A stretch of 64,000 nucleotides of DNA from Oceaniovalibus sp. ACAM 378. GTDB lineage: Bacteria > Pseudomonadota > Alphaproteobacteria > Rhodobacterales > Rhodobacteraceae. Each line of letters opens with the position of its first letter. Positions within the stretch are counted from its first letter, which is position 1. The position numbers were made by a program, and so were the translations under genes. The stretch is taken from NCBI RefSeq assembly GCF_008085915.1, contig NZ_VSJK01000003.1, positions 124,001 to 188,000 on the forward strand, read 5' to 3'. The notes beneath the pieces are model-generated. The model was not told where the DNA came from, ran no database searches, and saw nothing but the letters and a program-made list of their open reading frames with translations. This document shows positions 34,990 through 42,642 of this stretch, one piece after another.

Positions 34990-35976
34990 ATGTTCAACAT
35001 CGAAAGTAACTGGATGCGTAGCGGGTTTTTCGCTGCGCTGATTGCGGTACCCGTCGGGCTTGCCGCGCCGGCCGTCGCTCAGGATGTTTATCCGTCTGCG
35101 GATCAGAAACTGGACTGGACCATCGCTTTTGGGCCGGGTGGCGGCAACGATCTCATGGCGCGTACCATCATCGACATCCTGACTAAGTACGAACTTTACC
35201 CCGGTAACATCTCGCCCCAGAACCGTGCAGGCGGGTCAGGCGCTGTCGGATGGGGCTATCTTTATGGCCAATCCGGCAACCCTTATGGCATCTCGACCAC
35301 ATCGGGCAGCTTTGTGACCACACCGCTGCAGGCAGACACGCCTTGGGAGCCTTCCGACTTTACGCCTGTGGCGCTGCTGGCCACTGACGACCTTGTGTTG
35401 GTGGTGAACGGCTCCTCTGATATCCAGAACATCGAGGATTTCATCGCCGCAGCCAAAGCGAAGCCGATGAACATTGGCGGCACGGGGACCGTAAACGTCG
35501 ACTTTATCGTGCCGTCCCTCTTCGCCGAGAAGGCCGGGTTCGAGTTTGAATACGTTTCGTTCAACTCGATGGCAGATCAGACCACGGCGCTCTTGTCGGA
35601 AGCGCTGGACGCAATGGTCGGCAATCCGGGCGAAATTCTCGGCATGATCGACTCGGGCGATTTGCGGCCGTTGGTTTATTCGGGCGACAGCGTGCCCGAG
35701 GGACTTGAAGGCGTGCCGACGATGGCTGAACTTGGGTATGACATCGGCGTGTCGATGCCGCGCGGTCTGATTTTGCCGCCAGACGTGCCAGTCGAGGCGC
35801 AGGAATGGTGGATCGCGACGATGAAAAAGGTCGTCGAGACGCCCGAATGGACGACCTATATCAAGACCAACACACTGACGCCCACAGTGATTTACGGTGA
35901 AGACTTCCGCACATTCCTGACCGAAACCAAGGATGGCTTTGAGAAGGTTCTCAGGTCCGTCGGCGCAATCGACTGA
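34990..35976 (+). CDS. tctC: Tripartite tricarboxylate transporter substrate-binding protein
   Basis: A 328-residue periplasmic receptor of the TctC/BugD family. The signal peptide ends near APAVAQDVYPS. The body contains WTIAFGPGGGNDLMARTI, NRAGGSGAVGWGYL, NIGGTGTVNVDFIVP and a C-terminal helical region, as in Bug receptors that bind carboxylates. The ribosome binding site is GGGAGGACACA. It is the first of the tctCBA genes, with a hairpin after it (35996-36028) likely keeping receptor mRNA in excess. The ligand is probably a di- or tricarboxylate. Confidence 0.9.
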   Translation: MFNIESNWMRSGFFAALIAVPVGLAAPAVAQDVYPSADQKLDWTIAFGPGGGNDLMARTIIDILTKYELYPGNISPQNRAGGSGAVGWGYLYGQSGNPYGISTTSGSFVTTPLQADTPWEPSDFTPVALLATDDLVLVVNGSSDIQNIEDFIAAAKAKPMNIGGTGTVNVDFIVPSLFAEKAGFEFEYVSFNSMADQTTALLSEALDAMVGNPGEILGMIDSGDLRPLVYSGDSVPEGLEGVPTMAELGYDIGVSMPRGLILPPDVPVEAQEWWIATMKKVVETPEWTTYIKTNTLTPTVIYGEDFRTFLTETKDGFEKVLRSVGAID

Positions 35977-35995
35977 CACCGCGTAACTGCAATCA

Positions 35996-36028
35996 GGACC
36001 GGTCTCGCGGAAACGTCGGGGCCGGTCC
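35996..36028 (+). terminator. Hairpin between tctC and tctB
   Basis: GGACCGG (35996-36002) pairs with CCGGTCC (36022-36028) around a 19-base loop. There is no U-tract. It probably stabilises the tctC message or attenuates readthrough. Confidence 0.45.
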
Positions 36029-36050
36029 GATCTTATCGGGACAATCTACC

Positions 36051-36500
36051 ATGCGGATCGCATTTCTGCTCGCAGTGCTCGCGGGAGGTGTCTTTTACAC
36101 CTACGTCGCCTTCGTGGATCTGAACTTTCTGACGCGAACCGGACGTCTCGGGCCGGGGTTCTTTCCGCGAAATGTCGGGGTGTTGATTGTCTTGCTGACG
36201 ATCTGGGCGCTCGTCGATGCGCTGAGAGCAGGGCGCCAAGATCAGCCCGATGCCGGGCGCTGGCGCGATGTCATCGTGCTGATCGGGCTGGCACTCTGCT
36301 TTGCGGTGGCGTTGCGGCTGTTTGGCGGCTTCGTTGCAACGGTGATTTATCTGGCAGTGACCCTGTCGGTGTTGAACCGGGGTAAGTTCGTGCAGAATGC
36401 GCTGCTGTCCATCCTCGTGCCCACCGCAGTCTATCTGCTCTTCGACCGGGTGTTGAATGCCAGCATGCCGCCGGGTCTCATTAACATATTGCCGATCTGA
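36051..36500 (+). CDS. tctB: Tripartite tricarboxylate transporter small membrane subunit
   Basis: A 149-residue protein with four hydrophobic helices (FLLAVLAGGVFYTYVAF; VGVLIVLLTIWALVDAL; VIVLIGLALCFAVALRLFGG; ALLSILVPTAVYLLF) and the GPGFFPRNVG loop typical of TctB. It forms the inner-membrane complex with TctA. It is encoded between tctC and tctA on the same strand. Confidence 0.88.
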   Translation: MRIAFLLAVLAGGVFYTYVAFVDLNFLTRTGRLGPGFFPRNVGVLIVLLTIWALVDALRAGRQDQPDAGRWRDVIVLIGLALCFAVALRLFGGFVATVIYLAVTLSVLNRGKFVQNALLSILVPTAVYLLFDRVLNASMPPGLINILPI

Positions 36501-36553
36501 GAACAATGAAGGCGGCGACGGGCCACGGCTGACCGCCAACAGGAGCGACTACG

Positions 36554-38077
36554 ATGGACATTTTCGGCGATCTCTTGATGGGGCTTTCTATCGCTATCAC
36601 CCCGATCAATCTGCTCTATCTTCTGGTCGGCGCGATGGTCGGCATGGTGGTCGGGGTGATCCCGGGGTTCGGGCCGTCCGCCGGCCTTGCCATCCTTTTG
36701 CCGGTGACCTTCGGGATGGATCCGACGGGTGCCATCATGATGTTGGCGGCGATATATTATGGGGCGATGTACGGCGGGACGATCACTTCGATCCTGCTCA
36801 ATACGCCCGGTGAAAGCGCAACGGTGGCCAGCACCTTTGACGGCTATCCGCTGGCCAAGAAAGGTCGGGCGGGTCCTGCGCTGGTGATGCAGGCGGTTGC
36901 GTCCTTTGTCGGCGGTACGGTTGGAGTCATTCTGATTACCATATTGGCGCCGATGTTTGCACAGGTCTCGCGCAGCTTTGGCCCGCCGGAATATTTCCTG
37001 CTGGCGATGATGGGAATGTTGACGCTGGTTGTGATGATCGGCAACCACTGGAAACTGGGTCTGATATCGGCGCTGATCGGCTTTGCCCTCGGCACAGTGG
37101 GAGTCGACCTCGAGTCCGGTCAGGGGCGGTATACCTTTGGATCAGCGGAATTGATCGGCGGCATCTATTTCATTCCCATCGCCATCGGATTGTTCGGGCT
37201 GGGCGAGTTGTTCTATTCTTTCTATGTCGGGATGCACAGATCCGGCAGCGGCGGAATCGTGCAATACGACAAAGAGGCCGAGTTCTGGCCCTCGGCGCAT
37301 GACTGGTTGTCGACCCGGATGACCATGGTTCGTGGCTCGATCCTCGGGTTTGTAGTCGGGGTGATCCCGGGGGCAGGGGCCACGATTGCCTCGCTCATGG
37401 CATATTCCACCGAACGCTCCATGTCGAAAACGCCTGAAAAGTTCGGCACCGGAGAGATGGCCGGGCTGGTCGCCCCCGAGACCGCGAACAACGCCGCGTC
37501 TTCGGGTGCGATGATCCCGCTGTTGACGCTGGGCATTCCCGGTTCGGCCTCGACTGCGGTTCTGTTGGCCGCCTTCATGCTGTGGGGGTTGCGACCGGGC
37601 CCACTGTTCATGGAGCAGAACCCCGAGTTGGCCTGGGGGCTCATCGCTTCGATGTACCTTGGCAACATGATCCTGCTGGCGGTCAGCATTTTCGCCATTC
37701 CGCTGTTCGTCCAGATCATCAAGGTGCCGTATCGTCTTCTTGGTCCGGTGATTGTGGTGATCTGCGCGCTTGGGACCTTCAGCGTGCATGCCTCATTCAT
37801 CGAGACCTATCTGATGTTCGCTGCGGGCATTGTCGGATTTTTCATGCGGCTTTACGGGTTCTCGCCTGCGGCGCTGGTGCTGGCGCTGGTTCTTGGGCCA
37901 TTGGCTGAAGAAGCGTTGCGGCAGACACTGACGATCTCGCGCGGTTCGGGGATGATCTTTCTTGAACGTCCGGCGTCGCGCTGGATCATTGCGGTGACGA
38001 TCATGTTGGTGATCGTGCTGCCGCTCATGAGCCGTTTCGGCAAATCCGCCGGTGAAGCCGAGAAGGCCGGGACCTAG
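36554..38077 (+). CDS. tctA: Tripartite tricarboxylate transporter large permease
   Basis: A 507-residue permease with about twelve helices. The signature regions of the TctA family are visible: VVGVIPGFGPSAGLAILLP and MYGGTITSILLNTPGE in the first half, and VVGVIPGAGATIASLMAYSTE with APETANNAASSGAMIPLLTLG in the second. These repeated Pro-Gly loops form the transport site. The ribosome binding site is AGGAG. The stop is followed three bases later by a GTG start of the dehydrogenase gene, linking transport and catabolism. Confidence 0.93.
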   Translation: MDIFGDLLMGLSIAITPINLLYLLVGAMVGMVVGVIPGFGPSAGLAILLPVTFGMDPTGAIMMLAAIYYGAMYGGTITSILLNTPGESATVASTFDGYPLAKKGRAGPALVMQAVASFVGGTVGVILITILAPMFAQVSRSFGPPEYFLLAMMGMLTLVVMIGNHWKLGLISALIGFALGTVGVDLESGQGRYTFGSAELIGGIYFIPIAIGLFGLGELFYSFYVGMHRSGSGGIVQYDKEAEFWPSAHDWLSTRMTMVRGSILGFVVGVIPGAGATIASLMAYSTERSMSKTPEKFGTGEMAGLVAPETANNAASSGAMIPLLTLGIPGSASTAVLLAAFMLWGLRPGPLFMEQNPELAWGLIASMYLGNMILLAVSIFAIPLFVQIIKVPYRLLGPVIVVICALGTFSVHASFIETYLMFAAGIVGFFMRLYGFSPAALVLALVLGPLAEEALRQTLTISRGSGMIFLERPASRWIIAVTIMLVIVLPLMSRFGKSAGEAEKAGT

Positions 38078-38080
38078 CCG

Positions 38081-39103
38081 GTGCACCTGAGCGAACAGAA
38101 GGCGCGGGCGCTTGCGACCCGCGCCTTTGTGCGTTTGGGCGTGGCCGAGACGGCTGCCGGTGAGGCTGCCGAGATCCTCACCTTGGCCGAGATGATGGGC
38201 ATTCGCACACATGGCCTAAGTCGGGTCGCCGTCTATGCCGAGCGGATTTCCAGCGGCGCAATAGTTCCCGACGCAGCAATCCTGATCTCGGCGCCCGCTC
38301 TGGCTTTGCGGCGTGTGCAAGGCAACGCCGGACTTGGACCGGCCATCGCGCACCGGGCACTGTATGCGGCGATGGAGGCGGCCCGGACAGTGGGTGTCGG
38401 GGCGGCGTTTGTACGGGGCAGCAGCCATCTGGGGGCGCTTGCACCCTATCTCTGGATCGCGGCGGACGCTGGATTTGCCTGTGTCATGACCACCAACACC
38501 GCCGCGATGATCGCGCCTGCGGGCGGACGCGATGCGGTGGTGGGCAACAACCCGATTGGCATCGGTGTGCCTGATCCGAACGGGGCCCATGTGATTTTGG
38601 ACATGGCGCTGTCGGTCGCCGCAAGATCGCGAGTGCGCGCCGCTGCCGAGGCCGGAGAGGCGATCCCGGAGAGCTGGGCGACAGATGCAAAGGGCCGCGC
38701 GACCACCGACGCAAAGGCGGCGATGCAGGGGCTGATGCAGGCAATCGGTGGCGACAAGGGCGCGAACCTCGCGCTGAGCCTTGATTTGCTGGCAGGCGGG
38801 CTGTCCGGGGCGGCGATGCTGTCGGACATTGGCGCCGCCGATACGCCGGGGAGGCGACAGAACCTCGGTCAAATGATCCTGTTAATCGACACAGGGCAGC
38901 TGCTGTCAGAGGACGGGTTGGCCGATCAGATGGCACTGGCCCGACAAAGCCTGGCGCATTGCACGCCAATCGATCCTGCGCATCCGGTGCGGATGCCCGG
39001 TGACCGGGCGATCCGCGCGCTGCGGGACGCGCGCGAGCACGGGCTGAGCCTGTCCGAAAGCCTGATTGATGAGCTTCGCGCACTGGCCAAAGATGCGGGC
39101 TGA
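38081..39103 (+). CDS. Malate/L-lactate/ureidoglycolate-type NAD(P) dehydrogenase (Ldh2 family)
   Basis: A 340-residue oxidoreductase of the Ldh2/MDH family, which oxidises 2-hydroxy acids such as malate, sulpholactate or ureidoglycolate with NAD(P). The active-site His lies in GIRTHGLSRV (about residue 46). Cofactor-binding segments include GGRDAVVGNNPIGIGVP and LDMALSVAARSRV. It starts with GTG three bases after tctA. The protein is near the usual length (about 340-350). The transported acid is thus a candidate substrate. Confidence 0.82.
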   Translation: MHLSEQKARALATRAFVRLGVAETAAGEAAEILTLAEMMGIRTHGLSRVAVYAERISSGAIVPDAAILISAPALALRRVQGNAGLGPAIAHRALYAAMEAARTVGVGAAFVRGSSHLGALAPYLWIAADAGFACVMTTNTAAMIAPAGGRDAVVGNNPIGIGVPDPNGAHVILDMALSVAARSRVRAAAEAGEAIPESWATDAKGRATTDAKAAMQGLMQAIGGDKGANLALSLDLLAGGLSGAAMLSDIGAADTPGRRQNLGQMILLIDTGQLLSEDGLADQMALARQSLAHCTPIDPAHPVRMPGDRAIRALRDAREHGLSLSESLIDELRALAKDAG

Positions 39104-39265
39104 AGCGCTTTGTCTCTATGCACCTATGGGAGCCGCGTAGGTTTACTGGCCGTTCAAACCGATCCGTCACCTATGAGACGTGACGCGCATGGGCCGCCGG
39201 GGTGTCGCGGCCATTCGAACGCGCCAGTGTCGACCCGGGCGCGCACCTGACAAGGCAGCTCCAGC

Positions 39266-39291
39266 GAGAAAGTCGGCATCTGGACTTTCTC
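39266..39291. repeat. 9-bp inverted repeat in a convergent intergenic region
   Basis: GAGAAAGTC (39266-39274) and GACTTTCTC (39283-39291) pair perfectly around GGCATCTG. It lies just after the thioesterase stop codon on the reverse strand and between two convergent genes, so it may serve as a terminator stem, although no T-run follows on either strand. Confidence 0.45.
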
Positions 39292-39297
39292 AAGATA

Positions 39298-39768
39298 TCA
39301 CGGATTGGGCATTTTCCACGTGGCGGTTGCCTGCGCGGCAAGCTTGCCGTCAGAGCGAAAAACGCGGCTTTCCATGAAGGACAGGCTGCGCCCACGCTTG
39401 GTGAACCGGCCTTCGCAGGTGACGGTACCAGTCATGACAGGGCGCATGAACTGCACCTTCATCTCGATCGTGGCGCCGGGGCCTGCGACCTTGTTGACGA
39501 GATGGCCCATCGAAATGTCCATGGCCGATGCAATTGCGCCGCCGTGCAGCGAACCTTGCGGGTTCCTCAGCACGTCCGCGACCTCGAACGTCAGGCGACA
39601 GACGTCTTTTTCGGCGTCGGGCGCATCAAGAGGCAAGTACTCAAAGTTCAGCCCCAGAAACCGCGCAAAGAAGAAGCTTTCAAAGCCCTGCGCGTGATCG
39701 TTCAGGGCGGTGTCGAAATGCGCGCGGGCGATGTCTTCGTCCACGCGCTTTGGCTCAGTGTCCGACAT
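39298..39768 (-). CDS. PaaI-type hotdog-fold thioesterase
   Basis: A 156-residue acyl-CoA thioesterase. The hotdog core contains NPQGSLHGGAIASAMDISMG, with His-Gly-Gly as in PaaI family enzymes, and the strand region ATIEMKVQFMRPVMTG. It overlaps the crotonase gene by one base, forming a three-gene reverse-strand unit with it and the CoA-transferase. It could release the free acid at the end of, or as a rescue from, this CoA pathway. Confidence 0.83.
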   Translation of the reverse strand: MSDTEPKRVDEDIARAHFDTALNDHAQGFESFFFARFLGLNFEYLPLDAPDAEKDVCRLTFEVADVLRNPQGSLHGGAIASAMDISMGHLVNKVAGPGATIEMKVQFMRPVMTGTVTCEGRFTKRGRSLSFMESRVFRSDGKLAAQATATWKMPNP

Positions 39769-40553
39769 CAGGCGCCCACAAAGTTGGGTTTGCGTTTCTC
39801 CAGAAAGGCGCGGCGGCCCTCAACATAATCATCGCTGTCAAAACAGGCCTTTACGCGGGCAGCGCATTCCGCAAGATCGCGCTCGGATGCCGGCAGGACA
39901 GTCTGGCCGACGATGTATTTTACTGACTCCAGGGTCAACGGTGCATTGGCGGCAATCATCCGTGCGGTTTCTTCGGCGGCATCGGAAACCTCTCCATCCG
40001 CAACCACGCGATTGACAAGTCCCATGGTGCGCGCCTCTTCGGCACTGAACCGGCGCGCGGTGAAGAAGATCTCCTTGGCAAACGCCGGGCCAACCACGTC
40101 AACCAGCCGTTTCAGCCCCGAAAACCCATAGCCCAGACCCAGTTTGGCCGCCGGAACCGCAAAGTTTGATCCTTCGCCGCAGATGCGCAGGTCGCAACAC
40201 AAGGACAGCGCGACGCCGCCGCCGATGCAGAACCCGTCAATCTGCGCGATGGTCGGCTTGGGAAAGCCTTCGACCATGTCGTAGACGCGCTTGGTCGTGG
40301 CATTGTAATGGGCGACGGCTTCGGTGCTCGCGCGTTCTGTTTCGAACTTGGAGATATCGGCGCCCGATACGAAGGCCTTACCGCCCGCGCCCGACAATAT
40401 GAGGATGCGCACGCTGTCATCCGCAGCAAAGCGGGTGACGGCGGTCTCGACCGCTTCCCACATCTCAAGCGAGACGGCGTTGCGCTTTTCCGGCTGGTTA
40501 AAGATGATGCGGGCGATTTCACCCGATTGTTCTGTGAGGACTTTATCGGTCAT
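39768..40553 (-). CDS. Crotonase-family protein without the two hydratase glutamates
   Basis: A 261-residue member of the enoyl-CoA hydratase/isomerase superfamily. The oxyanion-hole elements are intact: GKAFVSGADISKF and IDGFCIGGGVALSLCCDL. The two Glu residues that activate water in true hydratases are missing: GGGVA has Ala115 where hydratases have Glu, and FAVPAAKLG has Ala135 in place of the second Glu. The reaction is thus unlikely to be simple hydration; isomerisation, decarboxylation or hydrolysis are possible in this fold. It lies between a thioesterase and a class III CoA-transferase gene. Confidence 0.85.
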   Translation of the reverse strand: MTDKVLTEQSGEIARIIFNQPEKRNAVSLEMWEAVETAVTRFAADDSVRILILSGAGGKAFVSGADISKFETERASTEAVAHYNATTKRVYDMVEGFPKPTIAQIDGFCIGGGVALSLCCDLRICGEGSNFAVPAAKLGLGYGFSGLKRLVDVVGPAFAKEIFFTARRFSAEEARTMGLVNRVVADGEVSDAAEETARMIAANAPLTLESVKYIVGQTVLPASERDLAECAARVKACFDSDDYVEGRRAFLEKRKPNFVGA

Positions 40554-40577
40554 GAGGCTCTCAGCTTTCTTGATCGG

Positions 40578-41801
40578 TTAGGTTGCGCCCGAGGCTTTCA
40601 TCCCGGCGATCTCGTCGGGAGTCAGGCCGATTTCGGTCAGGATCTCGGTGCTGTGCTGTCCGGCGAGGGGCGGAGGAGAGGCGATACGGCTTGGTGTGCG
40701 GCTCATCAGGATCGGCTGGCCGACAAGTTCGGTCGCGCCGCGCTCCTGACTGACGAAGGGCTGTGCGAGGCCGAGATGGCGGACCTGCTCATTGGCAAAG
40801 ACCTGACCGATGTCGTTGATTTCACCTGCGGGCACGCCGGCTTTGGTGAATAAGTCGATCCAGTCAGCGGTGGATTGGGTGAGGGTGATCGCTTCGATCT
40901 CTTGTCCAAGCGCGTCGCGGTGCTCAGAACGGGCGGGGGCGGTGGCAAACCGCGCGTCCGCCAGCCAGTCTTTCCGATCCATCACCTCGCAGAAATTCGA
41001 CCAGATATTGTTACCCGTCACGGCGATGTTCATATGCCCATCGCTGGTCTTGAATACGCCCGTGGGGATGGAGGTTGGGTGGTTGTTGCCTGCCTGTTTC
41101 GGAATATCGCCGTCCATCAGGAAACGCGCGGCCTGAAAATCCAACATGAAGACCTGCGCCTGCAAAAGCGAGGTCTGCACCCACTGGCCCTTGCCCGACT
41201 GCGTCCGTTCAAAGAGGGCGATGAGAATACCCTGCGCAGCGAACAGACCGGCGCAGAGATCTGCGACCGGGATGCCGACCCGCATCGGACCGCCACCCGG
41301 TTCACCGGTGATCGACATCAGCCCGCCCATGCCCTGTGCGATCTGGTCAAAACCCGGACGGTCGGCCATCGGGCCATCCTGCCCAAAGCCCGAAATCGAG
41401 GCATAGACCAGACGCGGATTGCTCTGGGACAGAGTGTCATAGTCGATTCCAAGCCGCGATTTGACGCCGGGGCGGAAGTTCTCAACGATCACATCAGCGG
41501 TGTCGGCCAGTTTGCGAAATGCGGCCAGTCCGGTCTCGGATTTGAGGTCCAGGGTCAGGCTGCGTTTATTTCGATGAAGATTCTGGAAGTCAGGGCCCGA
41601 GCGTGGTCCGCCGAACTGTGCGGTATCTACCGGGGCCTCGATCTTGATGACATCCGCGCCCCAGTCGGCCAGTTGGCGCACACAGGTGGGGCCGGATCTG
41701 ACGCGGGTCAGGTCAAGGACCCGCAGCCCGGACAAGGCCCCGCTTGCGGCGCTGTGCGCCTTGGTCTTGTCGTCGGGTACCGGAATCGCTTGCTGCGACA
41801 T
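40578..41801 (-). CDS. Class III (CaiB/BaiF) CoA-transferase
   Basis: A 407-residue family III CoA-transferase, expected to load CoA onto a carboxylic acid using another acyl-CoA as donor. Visible: GLRVLDLTRVRSGPTCVRQLADWGADVIKIE at the N-terminus (here split: LDLTRVRSGPTCVRQL then GADVIKIE), RSLTLDLKSETG, ENFRPGV, and the catalytic Asp region DRPGFDQIAQGMGGLMSIT. The C-terminal part contains NDIGQVFANEQVRHLG. It heads the reverse-strand operon with the crotonase and thioesterase and is divergent from the third FCD regulator. Start ATG 41801 matches the family N-terminus; the frame extends to 41906. Confidence 0.9.
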   Translation of the reverse strand: MSQQAIPVPDDKTKAHSAASGALSGLRVLDLTRVRSGPTCVRQLADWGADVIKIEAPVDTAQFGGPRSGPDFQNLHRNKRSLTLDLKSETGLAAFRKLADTADVIVENFRPGVKSRLGIDYDTLSQSNPRLVYASISGFGQDGPMADRPGFDQIAQGMGGLMSITGEPGGGPMRVGIPVADLCAGLFAAQGILIALFERTQSGKGQWVQTSLLQAQVFMLDFQAARFLMDGDIPKQAGNNHPTSIPTGVFKTSDGHMNIAVTGNNIWSNFCEVMDRKDWLADARFATAPARSEHRDALGQEIEAITLTQSTADWIDLFTKAGVPAGEINDIGQVFANEQVRHLGLAQPFVSQERGATELVGQPILMSRTPSRIASPPPLAGQHSTEILTEIGLTPDEIAGMKASGAT

Positions 41802-41896
41802 GCTGGCTCCTCTCGTGGAAGATCTGCTACCATATGCCTTAGGGTATACATTCCTTGATGACAATAAAAATGTTAAATGTTGACAGAACTGCATTG

Positions 41897-41906
41897 TTGG
41901 TACCAA
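41897..41906. promoter_or_regulatory. TTGGTACCAA palindrome before the third FCD regulator gene
   Basis: A perfect 10-base palindrome lies nine bases before the chosen start (41915). FCD regulators often bind TNGTNNNACNA-like sites. Chance occurrence is possible, so this is a candidate only. Confidence 0.35.
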
Positions 41907-41914
41907 GAAAGAAC

Positions 41915-42613
41915 ATGATCATGACCAGTCAATCCATAGGGCACCGACGCGTCACGCTTGCCGGCGAAGTCCGTTCGGAACTCGAGCGCATGATCGTCGA
42001 GGGCGACCTTGCCGGCGGCGAGAAGATGAACGAGGTGGCGCTGTCCAGTGCCATGGGGGTCAGCCGTGGCACTGTACGGGAAGCAATCCGGTCACTGGCG
42101 GATTCCGGACTGATCGACCTGATTGCCAATCGCGGAGCCTATGTGCACGTGACAACGCTGGCCGAAGTCCGCAATCTTTATGATTTGCGGGGGGCGGTTT
42201 TTGCAATGGCTTGCGCGTCCGCGGCGCGTCGCGTTGCCGAAGGAGCCGAACCCGGCCTTCCCAAAATGCTGGATCGGAACCTGACCCAGATGCAGGCGGC
42301 GGCGCTCAAAGCGGACACCGCGAAGTACTACACACTTAACATCGAATTTCACGATCTGCTGCTGCAAGGGGCGGGCAACCCCAAGGCCAAGACGGTTTAC
42401 GGCAATCTGGTTAAAGAAATGCACCTGTACCGCCGCAAGGGCCTTTCGGTGCCGATGAACATGGAGCGATCGCTTGAAGAGCACCGTGCAATCAGCGCCG
42501 CCGTCATTGGTGGTGAAGTCGAGGCTGCACACGCTGCCGCGCACCAGCACCTCGTCGCCGGCTTTGCCCGTTACATGAAAATTACGGATCGGGTGTCGGC
42601 CACATCCGACTGA
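41915..42613 (+). CDS. GntR-family regulator, FadR/FCD subgroup (third of three), MatR-like position
   Basis: A 232-residue regulator. DNA-binding part: EVRSELERMIVEGDLAGGEK and NEVALSSAMGVSRGTVREAI. FCD part: NLYDLRGAVFAMACASAARR, LNIEFHDLLLQGAG, EEHRAISAAVIGG. It directly precedes the malonyl-CoA synthetase gene and is divergent from the CoA-transferase operon. In rhizobial mat clusters a regulator of this subgroup (MatR) controls malonate use, so the position is similar. Ligand identity is inference. Confidence 0.88.
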   Translation: MIMTSQSIGHRRVTLAGEVRSELERMIVEGDLAGGEKMNEVALSSAMGVSRGTVREAIRSLADSGLIDLIANRGAYVHVTTLAEVRNLYDLRGAVFAMACASAARRVAEGAEPGLPKMLDRNLTQMQAAALKADTAKYYTLNIEFHDLLLQGAGNPKAKTVYGNLVKEMHLYRRKGLSVPMNMERSLEEHRAISAAVIGGEVEAAHAAAHQHLVAGFARYMKITDRVSATSD

Positions 42614-42642
42614 CCAGATCCTGAAAGCACCGAAGGACAGCA

